Position numbers and translations under genes: made by a program
In this document: positions 1 through 11,775 of the stretch, piece by piece
Layout: every line of letters starts with the position of its first letter
How positions within the stretch are numbered: the stretch's first letter is position 1
Notes under the pieces: model-generated
The model's input: the letters and a program-made list of their open reading frames with translations, nothing else
What the model was told of the DNA's origin: nothing
The model's database searches: none
Assembly: GCA_018398805.1 (NCBI GenBank)
Contig: JAGFBZ010000850.1
Location: forward strand, 1-64,000
From: Hirundichthys speculiger
Lineage: Eukaryota; Chordata; Actinopteri; Beloniformes; Exocoetidae
Direction of reading: 5' to 3'
DNA length: 64,000 bases

Positions 1-165
1 GCTTGCAGGGGCTTCCTCCAGGTACTCTGGCCTTCCTCCCACAGTCCAAAGACATGCATGTTAGGTTAACTGGTGGGTCTAAATTGCACGAGTGATTGTA
101 AGTGTGCATGGTTGCTCGTCTATATGTGGCCCTGTGATGGAGGTGTCTACAGCATCAATAGACGT
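1..165 (+). repeat. Teleost L2-associated interspersed repeat fragment
   Basis: The stretch carries wording typical of a very common teleost repeat: a CTTCCTCCCACAGTCCAAAG block, then ACATGCATGTTAGGTTAACT, then a GTGTGCATGGTTG block and CCCTGTGATGG. The same family continues, with its GGATAGGCTCCAGCAG end and GGAT tail, in the fragments near 40.8 and 62.2 kb, so I read this as a piece that is cut at the window edge and truncated at about 165. It has no coding content. The L2 assignment rests on memory of the family tail, not on a search. Confidence 0.6.
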
Positions 166-281
166 CTGCATGTCTTGTCAGTTGTGTTGGACCTCATCAA
201 AATCTATTTCAGTCAAATCAACATGATGAATCACCATCAAATCTGTCAGTGACAGAGATCATCCTTATGGCCTGTTGAGTA

Positions 282-306
282 GAGCTGAACGATTTTATCG
301 ATTCTG

Positions 307-379
<73 letters not shown>

Positions 380-762
380 ATCGAGTATTGATTTTTCAGC
401 TGCGAGTATCGATATTCTAAGCCTCTTTCAAAACCCCCGTGTCCCATCTTTAAAAGCTTGCAAGCAACAATTTGCACCGCTTAAATAAATGTAAATTAAA
501 TTTTTCTCAACAAATCTTTTATTCATTTTGTCCAGCATTTGCAAGCTGCCTGTCGGCCATATAATGTGTAATTGATGCTTTCAATTCAATAAATCCAAAC
601 AAAGTCATTGGAACACTCACAAGATGTCACCAAAATCACTTTGTCCCTTTAAAATCTTTCGGAAAATGATGTAAATGTATTATAAGATGAATATCGATAT
701 ATATCGTATCATGAGCCGAATATCGTGTATTGTATCATGAGATAAGTGTATCGCTACAGCCC
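282..762. repeat. Unclassified DNA-element-like repeat with imperfect inverted ends, AT microsatellite inside
   Basis: The left edge reads GAGCTGAACGATTTTATCG and the right edge, read on the minus strand, GGGCTGTAGCGATACAC, which gives short imperfect inverted termini. Internally it has several ATATCG or TATCGTAT motifs. Such GGGCTG-ACGAT ends are common among non-autonomous hAT-like repeats in fish, but I see no clear 8-bp target duplication, so the class is uncertain. The small minus-strand open frame over the AT tract is a by-product of the microsatellite. Confidence 0.4.
309..377. repeat. (AT)n microsatellite
   Basis: About 34 uninterrupted AT units lie inside the repeat at 282-762. The length suggests an actively slipping locus. 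Confidence 0.97.
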
Positions 763-2974
763 CCCTACTGTTAGGCATAATTAATAAGGTCTAGACCTTT
801 TATGTGATATTAACTGCATTGTTTTTCAATACAAAAAGTTTAAATACTTAATGAAAGCATAAATGTAAGAATCAATCCACTTGATGTGTTAGATTAAATT
901 AAAACAGGATTCCTGAGAATTCTAGATGTGTAATAAACAAATCCAACTCAGCAAGAACTTTGCGGGATACTAAAAACTGAACTAATATTGACCTGACTGT
1001 CAACAAATATACTTCGTTCACAATTTTTCATTTTATTAAAGAATGTATAGGTGATGAATACCTTCCAGAATAAAAAATTGTGTTCTTGTGCAGCCATAAA
1101 AATAATGGTGTGAAAGATTTTCCCTGAGGTATTTGTCAATTGACCAAATGTCTATTAGATTTGTGTGCATTTTGATTACAGATTAAATCAAAAACCAATA
1201 TAATGGGCTAAAATGCCTTCAATTTATTTCCTTTTCATTTTGTGATAGTTCAAAGTAACCAGAAGAAGGCAACACACATTAAAAAAAAGCTTTATTAGGG
1301 TTGGTTAAACAATGGTTAAACAAATTTGTCACGGAATAGTAGGAAAACCAACTGAATACATTTTCTGCATAATTAACCTCTGTATTTACTGTTTTCAAAA
1401 TGCTCACTAAAGAGACAAAGAACACTGTGTTCTGTATTCTAATGAGCCCATACCCGTCTTCATACACCCACCTCAGGAGACATAACCACAGTGCACATTT
1501 GGTTTTATAAGTTAGACCCAACTAACTGATTGTGAAATTAATTGCCAGCTATTGTGATAACTGATGAAATCTATTTAATAGTTGCAAAGTATGTGCAGCT
1601 CTACGCATAGCACAATATATTTGATTTAAAATACATCAAAATCCAGATATGTACTGCTGAAGGAAATGAGTGCTCAACTACAAGGTCCTCTAACTCTTCT
1701 AGAAATACTATTTTCACAATCTATAAGCAAAGGCTGCAGCAGAAAAGCAGAACCAACGGATAAGGCTGAGAAGAGTGTCATAAAGGTGTAAGTCATTATA
1801 GTGTCATGTAGCATGGACAATGATAATCAGTTAGATGAGGTGTCTAATTTAGCAGTTCCTCATTACAGCATGGTTAAGCAAATTTGCTACATCCTCTTTA
1901 GCTGTTTGACACTGATGAGAGAGAAGGACCTTTTGTGTAAATGAGAGTGAGACTGTGTGTGTGTGTGTGTGTGTGTGTGCATGCGTAAAATCTCTGCCTA
2001 GTTTATTTGATTTGGGTTTTGACATCAAGTGGAGAAAATTTCCTAGCCTACACCCCACCATACAAATTTCCAATCTATGACCTCAATTTACAAAAGCTAT
2101 GCCTAGTGGCCCAATCTGCACCAAGCTCTGACTAAACTGAGCCAATGACATGTGTCATATCAAACCCAATCACGTACTGATAGTTTATAATTAATGTTAA
2201 CTGGCCTTGTGTAGTAACAAAGTAGGTCAGCATTCCTCCTGAAAGTTTTCCCTTGGACTAGTTGAAGTAGATCTAACTTACAGGTTAATGGACAGAAACC
2301 ACATTTAAGTTAAAACCTAGGAAATGTATGCTTTGTTCTTTTTTTTTCTTACAGTTAAGAAAAACAGAATAGTTAAACAGCTGAATGCGGCTCCAGCCGC
2401 ATTTGTATGGAATTACCTCAGGCAGTGTCTGCACAATTATCAACTCACAATATTTTTCATTTGGTTTTGGTGATAGACTATTATCATTGGAAAAATAATT
2501 ACCAATGACTCAGAAGACTGCTGTAAACATATTCTAAATTTAGTCCTTTTTATTTTAACTAAATTGCGTTTAGTAGTAGTAGCAGTAGTATATATTGTTA
2601 AAATCATGTTTAAACTTGTCAAAATGAATTGTGGTCCGACTAAAAAAAGGCTTTTGTAGAAATTCTTAAGCCTTTTCAAAGACTTTCTTCTTTCAGCTGC
2701 AATATTAATGACATATATGCATTTTGGACAATGTCTCTCAGAATGGCTGGCAACATATTAGAGGATTTTAAGCCCAATTCTGAGTCCGATTTGCCTTTTA
2801 CTATTGGGACATAACCAGATTTGAAGCTTGTCGCAGCTGATTATTTGTCAGTGTGTGTAGAGTTAATAAAATCAGTTTACTGTTCCCTGATTTTTACAAA
2901 TCAAGATCCCTCACAAATCTTTAATTGTAAATGTCAAACATGTTTGATATTTAGGATTTTTGGCTTAAACTGAC
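763..2974. other. Non-coding stretch (putative intron), nothing recognised except a (TG)13 tract
   Basis: AT-rich DNA with no credible frame on either strand. A pure TG microsatellite lies at 1954-1979, and short T runs occur around 2338-2350. If the exon at 5.95 kb is real, this is part of its first intron on the minus strand. I see no splice-flanked conserved frame. Confidence 0.6.
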
Positions 2975-3625
2975 GAGCGTGAACTGAATTGTTGGTTCCA
3001 TGCGTCACGGTGGCAGTAATATGGTGAATTCACACGTACACACTTCACGCATCATCTGTCCACAGACTTTTAATGGGGTGATGTCATCTGTTGCCAAACT
3101 GAATTGTGGGTTCTGTGCGTTGTGTTGTTAGGGTTGCCTATGTCAAAAGTTGGTGGACTTTCAACTTTTCCTGCTTCAATGAATGTGTCAGCCAGTCATG
3201 TTGCAGGTACACAGCTAGAGCTAGCCAATGAAATCATACACAAAGGTGGGACTAAATCAAAACATGCGGCTTCTTTGTGGAGCCAGCAGGAAGAAAGTTG
3301 ATTGGTTGCTTTTGGTATGATGGAGTAGCACCACCCCCACATTCGCTGCTGCAACACAGCTGTGTGAATCCACCATTACTTCCATCCATAGCTGGCGTAA
3401 GTTCAACTTGTTAAGCACTGATGCAAACTTCCGCCAATCAAATTTCAGCTACACACCGTTGCACGAGCCAGTTAAGCTGTACATGGGGACGGGACTGTGT
3501 CAAAGCACCCTACTTTCTTGTGTACATAGCGGGAAGAAATTTGGTTGGCTGTTTATTCGTATGACAAAGGTACATTAGTTAGAGTCACTGTCAAGCATTG
3601 TCGCAGCAGTCCTGTGTAAGTGCAC
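2975..3625 (+). repeat. Old interspersed repeat in two diverged tandem-like copies (period about 242 bp)
   Basis: GGAAGAAAGTTGATTGGTTG near 3289 recurs as GGGAAGAAATTTGGTTGGCT near 3531, and both are followed by a TATGA block and a GCTGC/GCAGC-rich tail ending in a TGTGTGAAT- or TGTGTAAGT-like motif. AACTGAATTGTGGGTTC near 3097 echoes a similar motif near 2983. A third diverged copy in the same orientation lies at 56735-56900. I infer a decayed DNA transposon or its internal duplicate; the family is not recognised. Confidence 0.45.
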
Positions 3626-5338
3626 AGTTACTGCTCACAATCATGGCAGCAGTTTCTGTGAGATTCTGTGTCTATGGAATCGCCACTGTTAAATCATCAC
3701 TCCAAGCATTGGGCTTGTGGTCTCACAGTCTAGCTAAATTGTCTAGTGTGTGCATTCACAGGGTTTGAATATTAAAAATAAGTTGAGACTGTCCTTTTAT
3801 GTGTGGTCTCCCATGTTTTTAAAATGCGTAAAGATTTGAAAACTGTCTGGTGTGTATCCTGTCTGGTGTAGAATACAACTGACATTTTGAAACGCAGTGA
3901 CTGACCCATTCTTGACTTCACTTGGAATATAAAGTGTAGAATGAGTCAGAGTCTGAATCCATGCTGAAATGTGAATAAGTCAAACAGCTGTGGAGCAGAA
4001 CCTACACAGTGACAGGGGAAGCGGTGGGGGGGGAGCTGAAAGGATAAGTTATGAATAAAGAAGGAATGGTGGAGAGGTGAGCAGATGAAAAGTGGAAGAA
4101 GGGGAGAGGAAGAGAAGTAGGAGGGAGACAGTAAAAATGCTGCCGTCACTTAAACTCTAAAATGAAAGATCGATGAGCTTATTCAAATGTGCTCCGAGAG
4201 ACGAGAGTTGGCTCATATAAACCCATGCATTTATGAGGAGGGGTGTGGGCATCGATTGACTGCATGAAAAGGAGAGAGGGAGTGAAAGAGGCAGAGGGGC
4301 AGAAGGAAAGGAGGGTGAAAGGGACACAGAAAGGCAGGGAAAGATCAGAGGGATCAACCTTGTCTCATGAATTTCATCCTTTGCCTCCTAAAATGAAATG
4401 TTCAAATAAATACTACATGTAGGGGTTGGAACCTGCAAAATCTACAGCTTTTGATTGGCCACCCGGCACAGCTCATCAAATCAATAATCCCACTCCCCTT
4501 TCACGACGCTCAGCCTTGTCCCAAGTCCCTAATTTTCAGTTCACCCCTACCCCTTCAGCCAAGACAGCTGAGAGGAGTTGGTGGGTTTGAGGGTGGGAAA
4601 GTGGGGTGTGTGGTAACTTGGGTGCTGGTGGTGATACAATGACATTGATAGGAGGACTGACGAAGCTGACTCTGCAGTCATAGGATCAAGGGGAAAGTGA
4701 TAAAGGGAGGGAGGAAGACAAACTGTGTGACAAGTCGGAAAAGAAGGAAGAGGAACGCAACTTCTGATACACACGGAGGTGTTGTCATATCGTCATCATC
4801 GATCGAACTGCAGGCACAGCTTTCTGAGTGACAAGCACAATGCACCGCATTCCTCTTGATCCCTCCTACATTTTTTTTTAAACCTCGCTGCTGCTTTTGC
4901 CTATGTCTCCTCTCTCGCTCGCCCGCTCCGTCTTACACCTCCTCCTCCTCATGCTCTCACTCAACTCACACTCCCCATTACTCCTTCCCCTGTGCGCCCT
5001 CTTTCACACTCAAGCAGACACTTTCCTGCAATTAAATGAAACATATATCCTCTGTGCCTTCCAAAATAGGGCACCCCCACTTCTCTTACACACATAAATG
5101 CACACACATTCCTGAGACCCCCCCCTCCTCCGCCACAAAACCCCAGTCTCAGCTTCACATTCTGCCCCCTACGCCATCTGTGACCCGCAGAAAAGTGTGT
5201 GTCAACACCCAGCCTGACCTCCTCTGCGCTTTTGTTGTACCACTCTGATTCTCCCATAAGATACGACCAATGTACAGAAGTTTAAACATATTCATAAAGG
5301 AAAACTCAAACATCACTTTTCCCTTACACTGTTGCTTC
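3626..5338. other. Non-coding stretch with purine- and pyrimidine-rich tracts
   Basis: No credible gene. Strand-biased tracts are obvious: GA-rich around 4020-4130 and 4265-4350, CT-rich around 4895-5000 and 5110-5240. The overlapping small frames here come from this low-complexity composition. The region would belong to the putative first intron of the minus-strand gene whose exon lies just to the right. Confidence 0.55.
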
Positions 5339-5366
5339 AAAAAAAAAAAAAAAAAAAAAAAAAAAA
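5339..5366. repeat. Poly(A) tract
   Basis: A run of 28 A residues with no recognisable SINE or LINE body to its left, so it is annotated as simple sequence only. Confidence 0.9.
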
Positions 5367-5940
5367 GCACATGAGGTTATGGAACAAGGCAATCCACTAT
5401 TTCTTGTTTTGGTGAGAAATCACTCTCATCATTTCTGTTGTTATATTCAACAGTCATTCCACACAATACCTTCTGCAATCACTGCTTACACTTGCAGTAG
5501 TAATATGAACACCTGCCAGCATAAAAGGGTCAGCAGCGGGATAAGAGAGGACAACTTAAATTAATACATGTGTTAGGCTGCATATGCCTAAGTTCCAGTG
5601 CACTTGTACGCTGCAGGAGCTGTAGTTAACCAGGTCATTGACAAAGAATAGGATTATCAGAACCTAAAACCTGCAGCACTCACCCCACACGCACATGTAC
5701 TCCCCCTATCCACCCTCATTACAATGATGACAATGATTTAAGCATTAGCTGTAGAAGGTGCCCATCCTTCCATCTCTCAGACAAACTACCCCCCTCCTCA
5801 GGAAACACAGACGCAAAATGCCATACTGAGTCTGCTCTTTGCTTTTCATTTAAATAACGAGTTTCCCAGTAGACATTTTCCTTAAGAAATAAAATAAAAC
5901 ACAAATCTGATATTTGGGAAAAAGAGTCTTGGGAGTTCAG

Positions 5941-5949
5941 TTCTTACCT
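5941..5949 (-). other. Splice donor of the putative exon 1
   Basis: On the minus strand the sequence is TCAAG|GTAAGAAC, matching the vertebrate donor consensus at positions -2 to +5. It coincides with the end of the signal-peptide frame, which supports both calls. Confidence 0.55.
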
Positions 5950-6051
5950 TGACCGTGCAACATGTGGCAGCTGCTGTGGAAGAAGAAGAGCAGCAGAGAA
6001 AAGAAGCAGGCAGCGGCTCCCACCTCGGGCCGTCCCGGTGGCCCTCACCAT
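5948..6051 (-). CDS. Putative first coding exon: signal peptide of an unidentified secreted or membrane protein
   Basis: Read on the minus strand, an ATG at 6051 opens 34 codons and two further bases before AAG|GTAAGAA, a consensus splice donor at 5948/5947, so the exon ends in phase 2. The peptide starts MVRATG, is basic up to residue 13, has a hydrophobic core CLLLFSAALLL at residues 14-24, and then a polar stretch QQLPHVARS: the n-h-c pattern of a signal peptide. An upstream in-frame ATG at 6291 would add an 80-residue extension without signal-like character, so 6051 is preferred. The exon lies in CpG-rich DNA behind a CCAAT/GC-box cluster, as expected for a first exon. The LLP..LP..RS ending loosely recalls IgLON signal peptides (the LSAMP type), but that is only a guess. 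The remaining exons would lie to the left, outside the window. Confidence 0.5.
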
Positions 6052-7560
6052 CTGCCGGCTCCGCGCCGCGGGTCCCTCCGCGCGCTCCGGGCATCCATCA
6101 CGGCCAGTTCCCGGTCTCATCCTGAACGAGGGGGATGTGGTATCCGTCTGTGCTTTGCTTTTGCAACTCTCTTTCCCTCTGCCCCTGTGCGGGAACGGAA
6201 AATAATGGGAGCGGAGGAGGGCTGCCCTCAACGCTGGCTGCTCAGCACTTTTCCGCTCAAGAGAAGACCCGAGCTCCCGGGAACTAGTCAAGAGTCCCCG
6301 CTGGTAACCTCCGCGTGAACACGACCCAGATCAAACGTCCAAAAGTCGGCAGATCGCGACGTAAAGAGCAACAGCAAAAAGAGGGAGAAAATAGTTTCCT
6401 TCAGTGGGCAGCTTCACTGTGTGATCGGTAATTCACAGCCGCAGCTTTGGTGTCCATGTGCTCCTGAGACCTGCGATAGTTCACTTTAATTTGGATTGAT
6501 CCAGGAGGGGGAAATAATACATTTGAGTTTTAGACTTATCGGCTTATTCGCTGCTATCGACATCAAATCCGTGCTTGTTTTGATGTCTTCACCGGGGATT
6601 TGTCCCGTGGATCATTAAGCTGTTGGGATCCTGGTCGCATTAACAGAGAAGCGATAAAACATGGAAATTATCCTCCATGAGTACAAGCTCTACCAAAAAA
6701 AAAAAAAAAAGAAAAAAAAATCAATCCACTAATTGATTCTGTGGGCACCCCTGGATTTGGTTTGCAAATAGTTAGTGAAGCGCGCTCCCGAGTCCTCCGG
6801 TAGTGATGGGAGAAGCGCGGACTGCAGTCTGTCACGCGGGCACTACTTATATTTTCCAGTAAAACTCTGGTCCACCTACGTTGGCAAGTCGTGAAGAAAA
6901 AAAAAAAAAAAAAACTTTCACTCTTCCAGAAAGAGAGTCCCTCCTCGGGATACCAGTGAAGATAACTTGTCCTGCTTTGATGCGCGGCAGCTCGCGTTAC
7001 GCGGAAAAGAAATGATACAACAGGTTAGTAAAAAACGTAAACCCATAACCATTTTCATTGCACCAGTTTCAGTTCTTGCGTACGCACACTCGTGGAAAGG
7101 AGTTAGTATAACAAAAAAAAAAAGAAAGTAGTGGGTCTGAAGTGGGAAGACAGCCGTTACACACTCACGACTGCTACTGCGACACACGGGAGCCTCTCGC
7201 TTTTGTCCAGTCTTCACCGGTCTCAAGAAAAGAAAGAACCTCAATCAAAAAACTTTCAAATTCGCTTTTTTTTGTCGCCCATTTGTACTTACAAGAGTTT
7301 CTATCCCCAATAACCCACGTTTCAGCCGGTTCCTCCTGTCTCGGCACCTTGTTGAGGACTGAAGCGATGCGTCTCCCTGAACTGAACACCTGCCACCCTC
7401 CTCTAGTCGACGCAGACTTGGGGGAGAGAGGAGGTGTGTGTGTGTGTGTGTGTGTGTGTTGGGGGGGGGGGGGTCTTATTTGAATAAGCCTCTGCGTAAA
7501 AAGTCTTTTGTGAAAGCGAAAAAGCAATATAAATTAGTTTAAATAAACTTTTAACACTCA
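6052..7560 (-). promoter_or_regulatory. CpG-rich 5' region (5' UTR and proximal promoter) of the minus-strand gene
   Basis: CpG density is visibly higher than elsewhere in the window, especially 6000-6300, 6330-6450 and 6780-6840, with runs such as CGCGCCGCGGG. This is the pattern of a promoter CpG island around an exon 1. Several poly(A) tracts (6693-6720 and 6897-6914) and a TG/poly(G) tract interrupt it. No exact start site can be read. The many overlapping frames in both directions here reflect GC content, not coding. Confidence 0.45.
7434..7473. repeat. (GT)13 followed by poly(G)
   Basis: GT units run from 7434 to 7459 and are followed by about 13 G residues. The tract lies between the presumed 5' UTR and the CCAAT/GC-box cluster; in the minus-strand direction it reads C-run then (CA)n. 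Confidence 0.95.
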
Positions 7561-7648
7561 TAAGACATAAAGTGTTCACCGAGTCTCTCCCTCAGTATAT
7601 TCCAAACTCCAAAACTAAATTTCCATTCACTATCATCCGTTGTTGCTG

Positions 7649-7763
7649 ATTGGTCGAGACTGTTGCCTCGGTTTACTTGATTGGATAGTCCGAATCAGGG
7701 GGCGGGAGGTAATATATTATCCACTCGGGACCGTAGTCGTAGTGGATGGTGCATAAAAATATG
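7649..7763 (-). promoter_or_regulatory. Putative core promoter: two CCAAT boxes, a GC box and a TATA-like motif
   Basis: ATTGG occurs at 7649-7653 and 7680-7684 (CCAAT on the minus strand, 31 bp apart) and GGGGGCGGGA at 7698-7707 (Sp/KLF-type GC box). A TATA-like GCATAAAAATATG lies at 7751-7763 on the plus strand. CCAAT pairs about three helical turns apart next to a GC box are typical of NF-Y-dependent promoters. The minus-strand CCAAT orientation fits a start near 7500-7600 for the gene at 5.95 kb, while the plus-strand TATA-like motif would allow divergent transcription. Confidence 0.4.
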
Positions 7764-10700
7764 TAACCCCCCCACCCCCAGAATTAACACACACGCATAG
7801 ACACACTGAAGCTGAATTGGTGTCCGGGTTTTCTTTCAATACCTAATTTAAATCAATTTAAGTCGTTTTTATCACCAAATATGCAGACTTGTGTCTTAAA
7901 CATACTGATGAAAGGAATGAGATTTAGCTAGAGGTTTTTTTCCCCTTGCTTAATTCATGGAAATTTCATATGATATATGTAATATTTTTTACCTTAAACT
8001 GTTTTGTTTTTTTTTTACTAAGGGGGGGCTCTCTGGACCACCACTAGTAGCTCAGCTATACATGTAACAAAAAACAGCCTGGAGCTTTATCTTAGTACTA
8101 CTGATAACCTAGTTTCCTCTCTTGTGAGGCTCGTTAAATGGCACATTAATATTAAAGCCTACAACACAGTGACCTTATCTTTTATTGCCTGAATAAATCC
8201 TCAGAGACAACCTTTCCATCCCAAGAGTGACCAAATATTCTCCCTATTCCATCTAAATGTTCTGAATGCACTCCCTTCAAGCAGCCCTTTGTTCATCCAT
8301 TAATCTTCACATCAAGGCTTATATATGGCTTTTGGCTTCAAAATCAGGATTTCTCTTCAAGTGGCCAATATGCTATTTCCAGATACTCAATGTGCAGTGC
8401 CAAACCTTTGATTTAGATTAACAAATGGCAGTGAAACACTCCAAAATCCTACTCCAAAATTAGCATAACTGTTTTAATGATTTACAGGAATGAGTTGAAT
8501 AAATTGTAAGGGGAAACATCACTTAAACAGCTGATGAGCAAAGAGGGTACAGGGAATGATTAAAAGGTAAAGTATGCAATTCTATGCACTTTCTTACCCA
8601 GGACACCATGTCCGTAAAAACATGATTCCATCCAATCACAAAGCGGGAGAGGGTTTGTGCTCATATAAATTAAGTGGAGAAGAGTGGTAAGGCTTAGGAG
8701 AGTTCATGATGAGGCATGTTTTATTGGGTAACACTGGAGAGACGGGGAGGGAGGGGTTAGCTCCCAGTGTTCTGTTCAGATCTCAACAGACATGATGTCA
8801 TTCAGAAATCACTGACCCTGCATTTAATACTCCCAACAACTTAGCAGTTACTAGGAACCTTGTTGTATTTCTCATGTTCCAAAACATGTTAAAAACTTTG
8901 CAAACTTTGAAAATTAAAATCTAATTATGGAACACCTTTCTCACAGAGGAAAAATGTGCAAATCAATTAATTATTATCAGCCCTAATTGCTGCATGAAAA
9001 TACCAGCACTCATACACCTAACACTTTTAGCACTTTTTGGGATCGAGTAGTTAATTGAGTATTTTGAGGTTTTTGTTAGTTATTTCATTTAAAGTTTTTA
9101 GTCTGTTTCTTATAAATAAGAGGCAATAAATTCACACACCTAAAGAATCTTTATTAAAAATGTTGCAGGAACTATTATTATTGTTATTATTATTATTTCA
9201 AATAGAAGCAGAAAACTAAAACAACAACAGGCAATCAAAGTAATGGTCAAACAGAGCTAAAATGAGATTTTCAGCTCATTGTCAGATTCAGGGGAGCTGC
9301 TGATTGATTGTGAATTCATCAGTGTTAACAGTCTCTAGCACATTGTTTAATCACTGTTATTTACAATGCTACCATCTTAATAACATATTGATTACTTGTA
9401 TAACTGTGTCAAGTGTAATTGTTAAACATTTAATCAGCGCAGACCCAGATCTCAACCCATCAGCAGGTATTTGGGATTGCTCTCAATCTGGTGTTTAGGA
9501 TTGGATTTACTTATCCAACACTTAACAATGCAGTCTTTAAACTCCTACCCAGGCACACTGTGATTCACATGATCAAAACCAGGTAAACAACTTACAGTGG
9601 ACAAAAGACTACCAACCCTCAGGAGTCATGGGAGGCTCAGTTATTTGCAGATGACTTATAACAGATATAACAGTTTATAAGCGTGAAACTCCCCACCAGT
9701 CAGTTTGATCTGAAGAAGCCTTCTGAAAAGACGGTACAACATCTTCAAGAGCAAAGAAAAAGAGGTCCAATTGCCTCCAAGTGTATGTGAGTGTCTTAAC
9801 TGTATCTGAAAAGTCTTTAATTGCTTTTTACTGAATGTCAGACAATTCACTGCTTTAGATTTATGACAATTCACTCATATTAAAACTTTGTATCATCTCA
9901 CCTGCCTTCTAACGTGTGTGAGATTCTTTTTTCAACACGCAAGGTAACAGCATTTAACAGCTGCACACCTGGCTGACCTGTTCTGCCCTGCCTGGCCACC
10001 CAGTGGTCTTTGCATATTTAGCTCGTGGCCTCTCTGCACATCCCCACAGTCCTCCATCTCTATCTGTCTCCACACCAGACGAGTATCAATGTATTTGTAG
10101 AAAGTGACAAACTGATCCTACATTTTGGATGTCTGCCAGTTGCTATGATACCTTCACCATTTTCACAACCTTCAGTCTTCCTCAGACGATGCTGTGTTTT
10201 TGTCTCTCTTCCACAGAGCTGCTTTCTCTTTTGTTTGTTAGCATGGCTTTTTTCTACATAGTCTTCTGTCCCGCATTGACTGGTACACTTAAGCTTGAAA
10301 AATGCATTCTTGAAATATTAGATCATTATGTCCTCAATTATATAACAGCACTGGTTACCTTGGACCTTTGCTTTCTCAATTTCTTCAAATGGTTTCAGGA
10401 CTTCTTTCAGCTTCTCAGTGTTGTTCTTCCACTAACCCACATTTCTTGTTAAGACATCTCACTGAAACCACTGTACCACCTGACCTTTTTCAGTCCAGGT
10501 AGGTCATGATATTGGACTTATGTTATGTGAATGAATGTAAGCAGCATTTTAACACATTTAGCTGCAGGGGATAAAATCTCAACAACTGTCCTGAATCATA
10601 AACCGAAGGAGGCAAAATTCATGAAGAAAAATGTTTGAGGTAGTGTGATATTTATAGTTTTACCCTCTGGTGTATCAGGGTAAATTTCATTTGAAAACTT

Positions 10701-11198
10701 ATTCCCCAGTAAATAGAAGTAACTCATCCCAAAGCGCCAAATTAAAGTGGCAATAATTAATGTGATAATATGATTACTGACACCAGGTAATGTTTTTAAG
10801 TTACAGTTTGAATTTCTGTGTGATCAATTAGTCTGAATGTATATTCGTTTTCTAAGGTCCATATAATAGTCCAGAAACCCATTCTAAACATAACTGTCTC
10901 ATCTTTGCAAATCAAATGATACACTAATAATCTACAACATTATTGTATGTGGAACAACAATGTCTTGTGTGACCACATATCTTCCACATAACCAGTTCTG
11001 ACCTTTTAACAGTTATTTGAACAAAACTATAAGATGCTTTCATAAAGCTTTGGAAAACCCCATTCAGTAAATCTTTGCTTCGTAATATTATATCAGTGTG
11101 ATGTGGTGTTGAAGAGAAGAAAAAAAAACAAAACAAATGATACACGGATAATAACGGATTGATAAAGTTACAGAACTTTTACATGGACATTATTATTT
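7764..11198. other. Intergenic stretch, nothing recognised
   Basis: AT-rich DNA upstream of the putative minus-strand promoter. I find no credible frame, transposon terminus or RNA gene on either strand. A short TTATTATTATTA-type tract lies near 9175-9197. Confidence 0.55.
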
Positions 11199-11336
11199 TA
11201 TTTCGATCCCAGCTCCAACTGTCCACATGCCAAAGTGTCAGTGAATGGGTGAATGAGAGGCCATTGTAAAGCGCTTTGGGGGCACCATGATGGTGTCTGG
11301 AAAGCTCTATATAAGTGCAGTCCATTTACCATTTTA
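11199..11336 (+). mobile_element. Truncated and internally deleted tRNA-derived SINE
   Basis: ATTTCGATCCCAGCTCCAAC resembles a pol III B box and its flank. It is followed by CTGTCCACATGCCAAAGTGT, then GTGAATGGGTGAATG, TTGTAAAGCGCTTTGGGG, CTCTATATAAGTGCAGTCC and ATTTACCA, all hallmarks of a widespread teleost SINE. The A-box half is missing, and the middle (normally a stretch after AAGTGTC) is deleted. No target duplication is visible. Confidence 0.6.
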
Positions 11337-11546
11337 AAGTTCTCCCAGACGGTGGACAGAAACAAGGTTATTTGTAACCACTGACAAGTTAAACTCCCTG
11401 TTAAAAGTTTTTGCTGTTACCTCAGAAATTGCCTGTTTTAATGTTATGATTGTAGATCAGGATTTTGTTGGTAGACTTTTTTATTTTTCATAAAAACAAG
11501 ATGACATTAATGCTCTGGCAGTTTCTATAAGCTTTGTTTTAGTTGA

Positions 11547-11775
11547 CATTTTTTAAGATGGGATTTACACTAAATATGTGTTACTGACAAGTGCTGGGTG
11601 ATAAAAGTGTTCATAGTTCATATGGTAGCAGAACATTTAAATAAAAGTGCACTTTACACTACTTTTAAATTCATTATTTGATTTTGCATATACAATGTGA
11701 TTAATTGTGATTAATCAGGGAAATCATGCAATTAATCGTGATTAAAGATTTTATTCTTTGCCCAACTCAACTATT
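11547..11775 (-). repeat. Interspersed repeat with GATTAATCG motifs (minus-orientation copy)
   Basis: Read on the minus strand it matches the copy at 50694-50945: GGGC-rich terminus, ATCACGATTAATTGCATGAT, TTTCCCTGATTAATCAC, TGTATATGCAAAATC, AAGTGCACTTTTATTTAAAT. The GGGCTGGGCAAT-type end is found in non-autonomous hAT-like families of fish; the class is inferred. Confidence 0.55.

Noticed and set aside
295..477. 60-codon minus-strand frame rich in Tyr-Ile
   Set aside because: It is created by the AT microsatellite.
5962..6318. 118-codon plus-strand frame opposite the putative exon
   Set aside because: It overlaps the signal-peptide exon antisense and is explained by high GC content; no domain seen.
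7174..7527. 117-codon minus-strand frame in the promoter region
   Set aside because: It spans a TG/poly(G) tract (Pro/His-Thr repeats) and has no splice or signal features; more likely 5' UTR.
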